Below are positions 33,201-46,700 of a stretch of DNA of 64,000 bases, one piece after another. Origin of the DNA: Aristolochia californica (Eukaryota; Streptophyta; Magnoliopsida; Piperales; Aristolochiaceae); NCBI GenBank assembly GCA_029961685.1, contig JARWKL010000010.1, forward strand, positions 30,282,111-30,346,110. Direction: 5' to 3'. The notes below the pieces were generated by a model, which saw only the letters and a program-made list of their open reading frames with translations, was not told the origin of the DNA and did not search any database. The first letter of the stretch is position 1. Each line of letters begins with the position of its first letter. A program made the position numbers and the translations under genes.

Positions 33201-34700
33201 GCCCGTCAAATGGATTGCCCCATGCGAAAATCTTTCACATGAAAAGAAGATGGTAAAAACTCAACGGAAGCATTATTAGTAGTACAAAATTGAGAGAGAG
33301 GAAATAAGTTATTTTGCATGGTGGGTAAGCAAAGGACATCATTCAAAGTAAATGTAGTAGTGGGAGTTGGAAGAGATATGGAACCGGTATGAGTGATGGA
33401 AACACTAGTGCCAATGCTAATCATAATATCATTATAAATAGTATAGAAAACATGAAGAAATAAGTTGCTCAAGTTTGTTGTGACATGGTGAGATGCTCCA
33501 CTATCAAGTAGCCAAGCCGGATTGTTGGAGGTGATGATAGCAGCATAATAAATTTGTGGCTGCCTTGGTATTGTCGAAGTATGAGGAGGTAGAAATCTTG
33601 TGTTGGTTGGTTGAATTGGTACGAGTTGAAATAATGGATATCACTTAGTCGAGTGCCCTTGGATGCCACAAATTTGACACAACCCCAGATTTGGACAAGG
33701 TTGAGATCGCTTGTTGTAAATTGGAGCACCTGAGTTGGTAGTCATGGGTGGTCGACCAGGGTTGTTAGGGGACATGCACCAACTCACATGACCAGTAGGA
33801 TATTGAGAGGATGGTCGCCAGTTGTTATTGGACTTTGATAGGCGCCAAGTGGTATTTTTTCGATTAGTTGGATTTGCAGTGATTGGAAGATGTACATCAG
33901 ATGTTATGTTTGCATGAATGGTTGCTTCAAAAGATAGAAGTTTCTTATGAAGCTTATCAAAGGTGATGAGTGTGTCTCGAGCTTGAACAACACGAATATG
34001 CTCTTTGTAGTCATCTCCCAGTCCATCCAAGACCTTTTCTATAAGATCTTCCTCATCCATTGGTGTTCATAGTATAACAAGCTCATCTGCACAAAATTTA
34101 ATGTATTGAAGAAAATCAATGATATTCATAAACATTTGGTGGAATTTTTTAGAAGATTCTTGACTTGTTTAATGCACCCACTAGATGGTTTGGCATATAT
34201 ATTGGCAAGAATAATCCATGCTTCTTTAGAGGTGGTGGCTTGGGCAATGAATGAGATAATTGTAGGAGATAAAGAGCTAATGTGGGCATTAAGAATAGTT
34301 GATCTTGTTGGATCCAGATATTGTAAGTTGGATTTAGAGAGAGATTTGCAATGAGGGTCTTCGGTGGACAGGGTTTGAAGCCATCAATGTACCCAAAGAG
34401 ATCATACCTGATGAAGAGAGTTTCAAACTGAAGCTTCTATGAGAGATAGTTGGTATAGGTGAGTTTGAGAGGAGTTTGTGCAGAAATATTGATAGTAATA
34501 AGATGAAATCCGTTGGTGTTGAGCCCTATTGAGTTTAGTGGAGAATTTGGATATTCGTTTGTAGTGGACAATGTGATTGATCTAACTGAGTCGACATATG
34601 TAAAATAGACAGTGAATTGGAACTGAAAAATAGTGAGTAGGCAGTATTTGACCATAGAGTTTTTTTTCTTTTTCCTGCATGTGCGTAACTCACACATGCA
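30240..34700 (-). mobile_element. Ty1/copia retrotransposon, minus strand, full domain order, inactivated
   Basis: Reading right to left: gag start with NSPLNSIGLNTNGFH (about 34600), gag with zinc knuckle CQICGIQGHSTK (33641-34060), a GAG-pre-integrase/protease region (33206-33729), integrase with YSDNGGEYMNL and HTPKYNDYSERRHH (32529-33209), and an integrase tail plus RT start TMTQALKDHNWHQAMSEEYDAL (31673-32434). RT follows with FYGLKQVPR, LLVYVDDIIITG and YFLGVAL (31027-31500). RNase H runs from 30960 to about 30330, ending with LVDLLTKSL, then a purine stretch. The frame is interrupted at several places. I could not match terminal LTRs, so the outer limits are approximate. Confidence 0.88.
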
Positions 34701-36310
34701 ACTCCCTTACGCACTTACGCGCACGCGTGCTCCCTCTTTAAATCTCCCAATTAATTAGGAAGGGACTAATTAGTTAGTGCTTGAGGTTAGAAATTTGTAC
34801 CGGTTATAGGATTCATAGGGATCATTAATTTAGAATCTTATTTAGTAATCTAATGCCTTGAAGTTTAATAAGATTTCTTAGTAGAAATTAGTATAAATTC
34901 CAAAAAAATGAAGAAAAAACCCTAGTTTGTATTTAAATATCGACTCCAATTCTGAATTGAGTAATATAAATTAGTGAACAGACTTGATTAGACTTTGTAT
35001 CATGTAAAGACAAGGCCAAACACAAATTTTGAATGAAGCAATATAAATTACTGAACGAACTTCATTAGACTCTGTATCATGCAATGTTTAGTGCAGTCGA
35101 GACAAATTGCCCAAATCTAAGGGAAAACTTGAGCTGCCCTAAGCAGAATGAGCAATTCCTCACTTATTATTGAGAGTTTTTCTCTCTCTAACACCTTCCT
35201 ATTTCTTCTTCATTTGTCATCCTTTTCGTTGGCTTTGCATCCACTTTCCCTGCTTCACCATCTCCCCGCTTCCTACCACCGTCCATTTTTCCAAACTCTC
35301 TTTTTGCCAAATTCTTTCAAATCCTTGATTAATGGCAGGAAGGGTGAAAAAGGAGGCATGAGGGGACCTCTTTTTCTTTGGGTCGCTATTATTTGATGAA
35401 TCGGACCGCGCCATACTGGCTAATCACAATCTTTCAAATCATAGGTTCGATGCTTCTCCACCAAACCTCATGATTGACTGGGGCAAAACCTTCAATAATG
35501 GGTGGTCATAGACTATGTGAATTATTGTAAAACTTAGGCTAACTAATTGAATCGGGTTCAACAACATGTGGTCCTGCTAGACCAATACAAAACCTTATTG
35601 ACCAAGCCAAGTTTGTCGATTGAATAGTGAACCAAATGATCTAGCCTAGTTAGTTGGGTCATTTGGAAGAGAAGCAATCACCTTATGGCCCCCTTCCTAA
35701 CTTACCCACCTACACATATCTCATACTCTACCATTAATGGTAGGAATACGTAGAGAGGGAAGAATTTTTCCTAATTGTAATTTTAATTTTGTATTTAAAA
35801 AAATCATCGTTGATTAAGATTGATTTTATAACATTATCTTTGCTTATAAAATATCATTAATTTGTATATTCCTCAAAGTCTATATAAATTCTAGTTTTAA
35901 ACTAATCACTATGTCTCATGTAATGTGACATAAGTAGTGAAGCCCTTATAAAATTTTATGTGCATATGAATAGTATTATGTAACTATCATGTGTCATAAG
36001 CCTATATGTGGATCTAACTTTTTATTTTTATTTTTTATAAGCAACTATAAGTTGACCCTAGTAGTATGAGCAACGTAGAACAAGTCAGAAGTATACATGA
36101 TAGATAAATTATGCTCTCATTCTTATAAGAGTATTTGTGTCTTTCATGAGCTAAACTAGGGTTGACTAATTGTAGTGAGCAATATTTCTTAAATCCATCT
36201 TGGTAAGTTGATGGGCTCTCCGGTTGACTTGTTATTGATGTTTGATGATGTAAAAAAATCAAGGATGAAGTAGTCTCCTCTTTCTAGAGGCATGGGAGGG
36301 GTTTCCACCC
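34701..36310. other. Spacer, no gene seen
   Basis: AT-rich, possibly including the 5' LTR of the minus-strand copia element (not matched to a partner). Two AATATAAATTA.TGAACAGACTT-like blocks at about 34960-34995 and 35035-35075 form an imperfect direct repeat. No conserved domain. Confidence 0.4.
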
Positions 36311-36318
36311 TTTTTGAG

Positions 36319-36908
36319 TTGGGGTGACATTGAGTCGAGCCAAGTTCGAACCTGTATATGTTTGAGTTTGACTTGATTTGAATACTTTGAACTCTAGCTC
36401 AAACCCAAAAATTTAAACCGAGTTTGAGTCTGAGCTCCAACCTACATTGAAAACTATAAAAATTATAAAAATAAATAAATAAATAAATAAATAGAATATT
36501 GTGATGACCTTGGTACTTTGAATTGCAAGGTATCATTGAGGTGTCCAAGACTTTTCAATGGAGCGTACTAATATATAATAACCAACTTAATTGATCTAAA
36601 AGAAAGAGCAAACACTTCCATCAATAGTATTTATTCCATTGACAAATAACAACATTAGATGTCGAAAGACCCAAAAGGGTCGAATAATCGATCATCTTTG
36701 AAGTTTTAAGTAAAAAAGAGCAATTATCAATAGACTAAAGAGGGAATTAATGATACCAAATAAAGTAAAATGTATTTTTCATAAAAAATCTATATTAACG
36801 AATCGGCTCATGATCTAACAATCTGAGTTTGGAAAATCTCGAGTTTGGTTTGTTACATTAACCAAGCTCGAATGGTTTGTGAGCCGGTTTGACTTCTTGC
36901 CACCCCTA
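36319..36908. mobile_element. Short hAT derivative (590 bp), aged
   Basis: Left end TTGGGGTGACATTGAGTCGAG and right end TTGCCACCCCTA are diverged versions of the hAT ends in this window. Flanks TTTTTGAG (36311-36318) and CTTATGAG (36909-36916) agree at 6 of 8 positions. The subterminal GAGTTTGAGTCTGAGCTCC-type text is a decayed form of the CGAGCC arrays. An (AAAT)n tract lies at 36465-36493. Non-coding. Confidence 0.78.
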
Positions 36909-36916
36909 CTTATGAG

Positions 36917-37775
36917 CTTATAGAGAAACCAAGAGGGAGCAAGCTCCCTCCCCCTTTCATCTACCTATCACCCTATAGAACTTCTTCACAAAGAACCCAT
37001 GGTGTTTTTCTCACCAGCCTTGAAACAAAGACGGGAGTGTTTACTAAGTCGTGCATCGGTCAATAATGGATCAAAATCCAGTTGCTCAACCAGATTTTGA
37101 TTGGTGTTAATATCATTCTTTTATTAGACTTAATGGAAAGACCAGGTCTCATAAAATTTGATTCAATTGTACCTCTCTAGGCTTAAAGACAAGGTAAATA
37201 TAGAGAATTTTATCATATTTCATGAATATATAAGCAATTGACCCTATTTAAGTGTGAATTCTTGAGACCATATCGTAGAAAAGCTGCTCTACTCATAGTA
37301 AAATTCAGAGTCTCAAAATATTCCATAGCTTGAAACATAATATATTTCAAAGAAAACTTACGTATTCGAATACCCTCAGATTTCCTGGCTATGGCCTATC
37401 TGTCTTGTGTAGAAGCCTGTCGTCTTTGGGCCTGGGCTATTCCGATTATGTAAAGTCTTCTCTTTAAATCCCGACTTAGAATTGTCCGAGGAAGCAGTCG
37501 GGCACTCGGACAGACAAGACCCAAACATGGGACTACATCATGAGATTTTTCAATCGCAGCTGCGATCTTGAATCCCCGTTTCAAGTTTCCAAATTTTAGA
37601 CTTTTGCTCATTAGAATTGTCGACCTTGCTCTGCCTTCTCGGCTGCCGGCGTCTTCTTCGCGACAACTTTTGACAGTATCGTCTTCTACCTCCTCGACAC
37701 TTTGATATCAATGTTGAGATCTACGTTTTAATATCAGTCCGGAGAGGCTCACATTTTGAAACTTCTGCTTGGAAG
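36917..37775 (+). promoter_or_regulatory. Upstream region of the O-fucosyltransferase-like gene
   Basis: No repeat or other gene recognised. The last 150 bases before the start are mixed CT-rich sequence likely to be 5' UTR. I cannot place a TATA box with confidence. Confidence 0.4.
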
Positions 37776-40700
37776 TTGGAATCTAGTGATTGGACGGAAA
37801 ATCTCCCGAGTTCAAAGCTTGAAAGTTTCCATGCCATGGCCACGTTTAAAAATTTGAAGAATAAGCAACGATCCAGATCTATACTTTTTGTTTTAACCGT
37901 CTCTATAATTGCAGTTACTGTCGTCTGCTTCTTCTTATCTTCAATTTCAATGTCTGATTTCACAATTCCTTCTTCGGAGATGCTGCGAAATTTAGTGAGG
38001 GGTAGAAAGCGTGATAACTATCCGGACAAGTATTTGTATTGGGGAGATAAGATCGATTGTCCCGGTAAGCACTGTGATTCGTGTGAAGGATTAGGTCACC
38101 AAGAATCGAGCCTTCGATGCGCCCTAGAAGAAGCTATCTACTTACAAAGGTAGAGTAAGAAATTTTCTTTCTTTTATACTGAGATTGTTACCTTTTTCAA
38201 ATTTCGAGGTAGCTCAAGTTTCCATCAGTTTTTTTTTTTATGTGCAACTTTTTTATTGTATTTTTCTTCTTTTGATCTGTTTTCTTTGACTATTTTTTAT
38301 TATTTTTTGGCAAATTTTCACAATCCTGTTGCGGACGGGATCATTTTAGGCTTATCATTTTTTTATTTGTCGTTTTTTAGAACTTTTGTGATGCCGTCTA
38401 GAATGTGCATTAATCCCATACACAACAAGAAGGGAATCCTCCATCACAGTAATACAAGTTCGGAAGAAAGGTACACAGTTAGCTTAAAACTAATTTGTTT
38501 TCCGTTGGTCGCTAATGGTGATATAAAATGTAGCTTATTATTTTTGGTAAAGTATAAATTTGTTATGTTATCTGTTGTCCACTGTAAGCTCTTTGTCCCA
38601 ATTCTGCGCAACTCTTTTATTTTACTAATCCTTAAATCTTAGAGGTCCATCTTAGTTTTCTACATATGTCTAATTCCTGTAAAGGCTTAGGGAAGTCTTG
38701 CTTTCTTATCTGGTAGATGGGCAGCAAACTCTTGCGCGATGGACTCCTTGTATGATTTGGACAGCATATCTGAGATCGTCCATGTAATTCTGGACAACTC
38801 CAAAATGTGGTACCAAGTATTATCTACAAGCATGAAGCTGGGAGACCGGGGAGTTGCTCATGTTAGTGGAGTTAGCCGGGCTGATCTCAAAGAGGATGTG
38901 AAGTATTTAAATTTGTTGCTGATAAATCGTACTGCGAGCCCTCTTTCATGGTATTTACCTGTTTGCAAGCTTGATTATGTCATTTGTCTGCTTAGGCTTG
39001 AAAATTTGATAGTAGAAAAGAAATGTTAATAAAGAATTAAACCTTAAACCAAATTAGACCACCTAGAGAAAAAAAAGGCATCAAACCATCAAGGATATTT
39101 CATTTGAAATAAGGTCAGCCATGATGAAGTTAGGCAAGTCAATTTAGAATAACCAGAAAACAGAGTCCGCTCTTACTGCAGGTCTTACTGAAATTGAGTG
39201 TGCTTTGTCATTCTAGAAAAAATCCGATTGAGTTCAATTGCTCTGGTGAATTTTGAACTATTTTTAATATGTTGAGACTGTCACTGCAGAGATCCTGATC
39301 ATGATATTGTCCAGGTTTATGGAGTGCAAGGATAGAAACAACCGAAGTGCAGTTGCACTACCATATTCATTTCTGCCCACAGTGGCAGCCAAGTTTTTGA
39401 GAGCTGCAGCAGATCAGGTTTTTGACTCTTCTGCTTTGCTTTTATGCAAGAATGTTTCTTACATATGACATCATATGCAGCTGTGTGGAATTACTATTTG
39501 AGAAAAAAAGCCTTGTTCATTTTTTGCAAAAAAGGACCTTTCAATTTTTCATTTTGCTTTTTATGCTGCTCTTCTTATTGTTTGCTATGTTTTTCCTACT
39601 TTCCTATCTAAGGGGGGTTAGTCCATAATGAAGTGGAATGAATTCCCCCCGCATTACCTAGTTCATTAAAAATGGCATTAGTGTAAAAAGAATTGAATTG
39701 AAGTGAGATTACACCGTTTCATTCGTTCAAGCAAAAAGGGGGAAAGCTGATTCCTACCTATTTTGCGACGCCACGCGCGTTGCCCCCCTCCCTCTCTTCT
39801 CCCTCCTCTCGGCCTCCTCTCCTCTCCCTCTCGACCTCCGTCGCAGAGCACAGGAGGCCGAGCCTCTCGGCCTCCCGGCTTCTCTTCTCTCTCAGCCTCC
39901 CTCTTTTCTCCCTCTCGGCATACCGTTGGAGCGCCGCCTCTGTCGCCATTGCCCTCCGCCTTTGTCGCCATTGACCTCCGCCTTCGCCATTGCCTGCCGC
40001 CTTCGCCATTGCCCGTTGGCCCGCCACTGAGGAAGACGACGCGTGCTAAGGAAGAAGATGGTTTAATTTTTCCTAAGTTAGGAAAAATTAAACCATCGTT
40101 TGATAATTAAACCATTAGTTTTATTTTTTGTTAATATATTATTAATTAATAATATGTAAAATATATATTATGTTATTGATAAATTAATATATTTATTTAT
40201 TTTGTATTAAAATAGTGATTTTTAATGTTAAATTATATCTTATGTTATTACAAAATAATTTACTTATTTATTATACTCACTTATGTTATTTTTAACTTTT
40301 TTATTTATTTAAATAATTTATTCTAGTCACACGTATTTAGTATATTAATTTATAATAAACTGTAATCATTAATTGGTTTAATTATCCAATTTCTATAATT
40401 AATTAAACCATAAATTTTATTTATTATATTCTCTTATGTTATTTTTTAATTTTTTATTAATTTTAATAATTTATTCTAGTCACACGTAATTTTTGTTTTA
40501 ATTTATAATAAACTATAATCATTATGTAATATAATATAATTTTTTTATTAATTAGGATATTAATATATTCTAATACTACACATTAAATCACTTCTAAGTG
40601 TAGTAACCATGTTTATTTTGGTTAATTATATGTTTAGGTATATATTCTATTTAAATATATTATAAAAGGTTACTTATTCTCTTCTTTATATCATACTTTT

Positions 40701-43700
40701 CATTTGGGGGCACTAACACTGGAATCTGTTTTCCAGCCACTTGAACTCGTCTACACTAGCACCCAAATATGAGTTGAAGTTGAATCAATTTATTTCAGTT
40801 CAATTCAATTCTTCACTTCAATTCAAGTTTATTGTGGACTAACACCCCCCCCCCCCCCCCCCCCCCCCCTCCCCCTAAGGGCCTCTCTACTTCTGACCAA
40901 AGCACAACACAAACTGCCTGTTCTGTGCTGGTTTTGTACAATTGATATTCTTAGGTCATTTAATATTTTTTTGGTTTTTATTCATTCTGTATGTGCATGT
41001 CATAACATCTTCATTGGCAGAAGACATCAGGTATTTTTATGGGCTTTGGATACTCCTTGTATTCACATGTGACTAAAGAAGCTAAGAATTTGGATTTTGT
41101 TGCTAAACAAGTAGCATTACTTCCCTTAAAAGTGCCTTGAGTTCTCTGACAGTTGTACATGTTTATGAATCATCTCAGTGCTTTGAGTTCCCTGACAGTA
41201 TTTCCAGGTTTACAAATCATCTGACACTATGACAAACCGTTGAATAGAAACCATAGGGAGCCAGGAATTGGACTACTGAAGTTCAGGGAACAAATTAAGC
41301 TGAAAATGTCTTCTGCAATATAAATTTCTTGGTTTTAAAAATTAAGACCAGGCAGCTTCTGGTTCTGGATTTCCAGCTGCTCCGGATTGCTAGTTATTTG
41401 ACAGTTATAATGTTGATGAACTTTTCTTTAGTCCAGACCTTCCATCGCACTTGAGAGAACATTCTATAAAAAAGAACTTGGAATCTAAAACATTACTTTC
41501 CTTGTTTCTTCTTTCACAGTTGTATTCCAATGTCTGTGTTCTCCAAACTGACAAGCTTATGTCATTTCTTCACCTTCCTGATTGTTCAATCCAGTTTGCC
41601 TCTGCAGATTAAGAGGCGCCTTGGTGATTATGATGCCATACATGTTCGTCGAGGTGACAAGATAAAGACCAGAAAAGACAGATTTGGGGTTGAAAGGAGC
41701 CTTCATCCTCATCTGGACAGGGATACCCGCCCTGAATTTATAGCTTTGAGAATCAAAAAGTGGATCCCACCAGGCAGGACACTCTTTATTGCATCAAATG
41801 AAAGGTCTTCTGGGTTCTTTTCCCCACTCTCTTCCAGGTATGCACTATTTCTCCTTCTAGCCATTTTATTAGAAAATTTAGCAGAATGAAGGTGCCAATT
41901 GCATCAAAGATGGGAAGGCCCTGTGTTAAATATCAAGTAGGGGGTATTTTAGTCATTTTACACTCTTTGTATAAGTCTGTAATAGTGTAGGAGAAATCTA
42001 TTGTCCAGATTTCATGAGAAAAGGTGAAATCTATAGTTAGTGGATGATTGGACGTTTATGTCTGAAGGGGTAGTTATGGAATAAGACTTCAAGTCACTTA
42101 AGTGAAATAAAAGAAAGAGGGCGTCGTGCTCAGCCCCAAGAGAGTGTCATTCAACACACTTTGGTTCTCTCTTTCTCTTCTTTTCTTAAGCCCTAATCTC
42201 CAGGAAAAGGGATTTCAGGATTTAATTCTGATCAGAAGTCAAGGTTTGATTTTTCTTGTTTATTTTTGTGCCATAACCCTAGGGCTGATGGCTTGTACTG
42301 CCAATTGAGCAATCTCATGCTTAATTAGTTCCTCAAAAGGGTTGTGCCTTGGATTGTTTTCCTATTGAAGTGTGCGCAGGTTTCTAACCCTGCGTCTGGT
42401 GCCTGCATCATCTACAGAAAGGTTGAGGTCAACCTATTTTTTGGGGAATTTTCACTAGTTTAGGGTTAAAGTTGATTTTATTCAAGGTGATTTGCATGTT
42501 AGTGATGAATATCAAAACCCTAATTATTGAAATGGGCTCACATTGCCTGTGTAGGCATTGAGTTGTGTTTTCTACATATCTTGATTGTGTTGACTACTTT
42601 TATCATCTATAGCTGATTTTGGTGAGATAATCACTCCCATAAGAAAGTTTGGGAGTTCAGAAGGGAAAAACACTATTATGATCACTGTAGAGAAGTTGAA
42701 TGGTCAAAATGATCTAAGTGAGTCTAAGTTAGTACACATTTATCTTAAGGCCAAATGGAAATCAAAATATATAAAGATGATCCACCGGTCCCTATTATAG
42801 ATGATTGAGAAGCAAAGGACTGTGAGGTCATGCATGACCTGGTCACTCAATAGTATGGACTCTAACTTCAGGAGTTAGATTATGAATTGCAAAACAGCCA
42901 AGAAAATGTGGATATCTCTTAAAGCTTTGTATACACAGGGATGTAATCTATCTAGAGTTTATGAGTTGTATTCAAAATTGTCCAATCTTAAGAGAGGTGA
43001 AAGAACAATAAATGATTACTATAGTGCGTTGCATAGCATTTTGCAGGAGATTAGTATTTTCATCCTTTCACCCTAGATGAAAAGGAGCTTCGGAAATAGC
43101 AAAGGCAGATCCATGTAGCCAAGTTTCTAGATGGTTCAGAACCAGAATTTGATGCAGTTCAAGCCCAGTTACTTGCCTCTGATGACATTCCATCACATTC
43201 TAGATCATTTAATAGAGTCATACATGCAGAGACAATAGTTATATTAAAGGAGAACAAAGAAGTTAAAGGAGTTGATGCAGTTACCTTAACAGTCAAGGAT
43301 GATCACAATCTGTACGGGGTCGTGGTGGAAGTGGTAGAGGTAGAGGCCTTGACAGTTTTAGTAGAGGTAGAGGCAGCAACCAGCAATGATGGCAAAGTGA
43401 CAGAAGGCATGTTCATAATGGATGCACAAATCATTTTGCAGATAAGTGTTGTGATAAGTTATGGAAAAGAGAAAAATTTCATTAACTTGATGTAATCTGA
43501 GTACATGAACCCCTACTTATAATAGAGGAAAGTAGTAGAGTCCAATTACAATTAAATTACCCTTGTTCCAATTACTCCCAAACTCTAACACTTAAAGTTA
43601 AGTCCTAGCATAATTAAATAACTCAACATAAATAGAAGACTAACATAATTAAAACACCTTTAAACTGGGACTCCAGTAAAACTCTACCATATTAATTCTG

Positions 43701-46700
43701 GCTTTGAGAGACTTTTATTGTGAGAGTCCTCTAAGATCCTTTCATATCTTCACTTCAACACTCCCCCTCAAGATGGGAAGTAATAGCAGTGATCCCAGCT
43801 TGAACCAAATAACATAGATGTAGTAATAAGTTCCTCCATCATGATGTCCCAACACCAGGCACCAACTCTCAAACTTAGAAATGGTTGATAAAACATAAGT
43901 CGAAACCACTCAAAGGATTTCGAACAAATATAGTGATAATAATCACTAAAGTAGGTAATGCTTGTCATTCACAAGACAACGATAAAAGACCCACGGGTAC
44001 CAATAAAAGTCTCAGTGGACTTAAATCACCCATATAAATAAAAGGGACCAACCAAAGCAATGCTTCAATAGGGTTGGCCAATAGGGGTAAGTGAGAGTCA
44101 AATAAAAGATGGTAAGAGAAAGGCTGCCAAATAACCAATGGGTAATGAGGAATATAAGATGCTAAGGCCACCATGTTCTTTATTCAAATCTTCTTCAGAA
44201 TTACTAATGTTGACTATAGTTAGCGACCGAGGAGTTCTTCTTCCATAATAATGTCTCAGTCAAAGAGACACAATAGCAACAGTAGATATGGGCCAATGCC
44301 CCAATAACACGTACCAAATACTGAAAGTCCTTAATAAGGACACATGAAATAATCCGCTGCGAGTCTATCCCTGAATAAGGAAGCTTTAATACTTTTGATA
44401 TCAATATCTCCAAAAATATAGCTCTAAATCACAAACGGTTTGTTGATCAAGAAACTAGACTCAACTATCTTTAATTTGATATCAAATTTGACATAAAAAT
44501 ATTCTTTCTTGAATCTTTTATGATCTTTTGATTCTCTTTATTCTGTATCAAGACCCTTGCTGACTCCAATGTGAATATCTCCTTAAATATAGATCAGATT
44601 GACACGAAATTTTATCCTTCTAAAACTAGACTTCAATGCCTATATTCAGGTATAATTTCTATTCACTTCTTTTGAGAAACATAATTTGATAGATTTCAGA
44701 ATCTATAATTTGGCCAAACTAAGTACTCTTTGTTATTTGGCCAGCGATCATTGACTCTTCCAAGATCGATATCTCCATCTAGAAAACTCAGATTGAGAAT
44801 TGGTTGAATAAGTAAGAAAATAGACTTATAGATCTTTCTTTGAATATATAATTCTCCCTGTAAAGTCTCGTTCTTTATGGCATAAGCTAGCTCGAAAGTT
44901 GAAGCTTTCTGCTGTTGCTCGAACCTTGCAATCTAACCTTTGCTGCTTTAAATATCAATTAATCTTTGTAAAAAACTCCGATTGCCAAAATTCATTGTGT
45001 GTGGAAAGTAGACTCAAATATATTTCCATCAATATATAATATGGATATGAAAAACTCAGTATAGAGGTGAAAACTCAAAGCAAACAACAAATATAGGGAC
45101 TAAAAAGAGAAAAAAAAAGATATATACGAACCTAAACTGCTAGAGATAATAGATTAGAAAAAAATCACATTATCTTTGTGGGTTGACTGAGTCAATTCAC
45201 GGAACTTGCTCTGTTACCATGTTGAATTTATGGAAAAAAGAAAAAATCTCATTGACTTGATGTAATCTGAGTACATGAACCTCTATTTATAATACAGGAA
45301 AGTAGTAGAGTCCAATTACAATTAAATTACTCTTGTCCCAATTACACCCAAACTCTAACACTTAAAGATAAATCCTACCATAATTAACTAACTCAACATA
45401 AATAGAAGACTAACATAACTACAACACCTTTAAACTGAGACTTTTTTGTGGGACTCCTATAAAACTCCACCATATTAATTCTGGCTCTAAGAGACTTCTT
45501 ATTGTGGGAGTCCTGTAAGAGCCTTCCATATATTCACTTCAACAATGCAGTTGTCTTAACAGTCAAGGGCAATCACAATCTATACGGGGTCGTGGTGAAA
45601 GTGGTAGAGGCAAGAGGCCGTGACAGTTTTAATAGAGGTAGAGGCAGCAGCCAACAGTGATGGCAAAATGGTAGAAGGTGTGTTCATTGTGGATGCACAA
45701 ATTATTTTTCAGATAAGTGTTGTGACAAGTCTGGTGAACCAGCATGAGCCAACTCTTTTATACATGACAACAATGAGACTTCTTGTTGAGCAATTGGTAT
45801 TGTACCTTGTGCTCCTGTTTAGCTTCAGTAGCTCTCTAAGCTCATTGCTCAACTGACTTCAGTATCCTCCTCTTCTGCATTTATAGCTCAACTTATGCTT
45901 CCTATAGCCATTCTTGCCAGTTCAGGTTCGTCTGCCTTATATTTGAGTCCTGTTTCTTCCTGGGTTGTTGCCTTGGGTGCATCGTCACACATGTTAGGTA
46001 GGTCATATTTGTTCAAAAATTTTAGAGTTTAAAAATTCGTGACAAGTTGCTTTCTTGAGCATAAACAGACTCTAAAGATTTCTACTCCTCCTTAGCTATG
46101 TTGCAATTCATAACTTGATTCCATAAATAGGAATCCATGCTGTTAATTAGCCAGGAGTCATTCAATGGGACAGGAGGATCATCTCTAATGAATTTTGACT
46201 TCTTCTTAGCCTTTAGTTATGATTTGATTGATTGTGACCAACTCAGATAATTTTGGCCAGTCAGTCTCTCAGAAGTAATATACTTCCCTTTTGATAGAGT
46301 TCCTCGAAAGGCTAAAAATCTCACCACAATCTGCCTTGTATGCTACAAATATGAAGCCCAAACAGCCCGAAAAACAACACAAAAAATAATACTATGCAGG
46401 TGTTGTTGGCCCCTCTTCTTAGAATATAGGGTTTTTACCAAATGGGAGTACCAATCTGCTGTAATATGTAATTCACTTGTTGCTATAGGTAGTACTCAGA
46501 AATTCCAGAGATTTCTCAAATTTTCAAGGTTGATGTCATCCAACCCAGTGATGATGCAGGCAGTTAATGCCTAATAATGCTGTGCAGCAAGAAAAAGGGA
46601 AGAAGTTTCAGTAAAAAACTCTTCTTGAGGCCATAATTCCAGTTCTATGCACTTAGATTTGCATAAGCCGTGAAAAAGTCCAAGAAACTAGGGCTGATGC

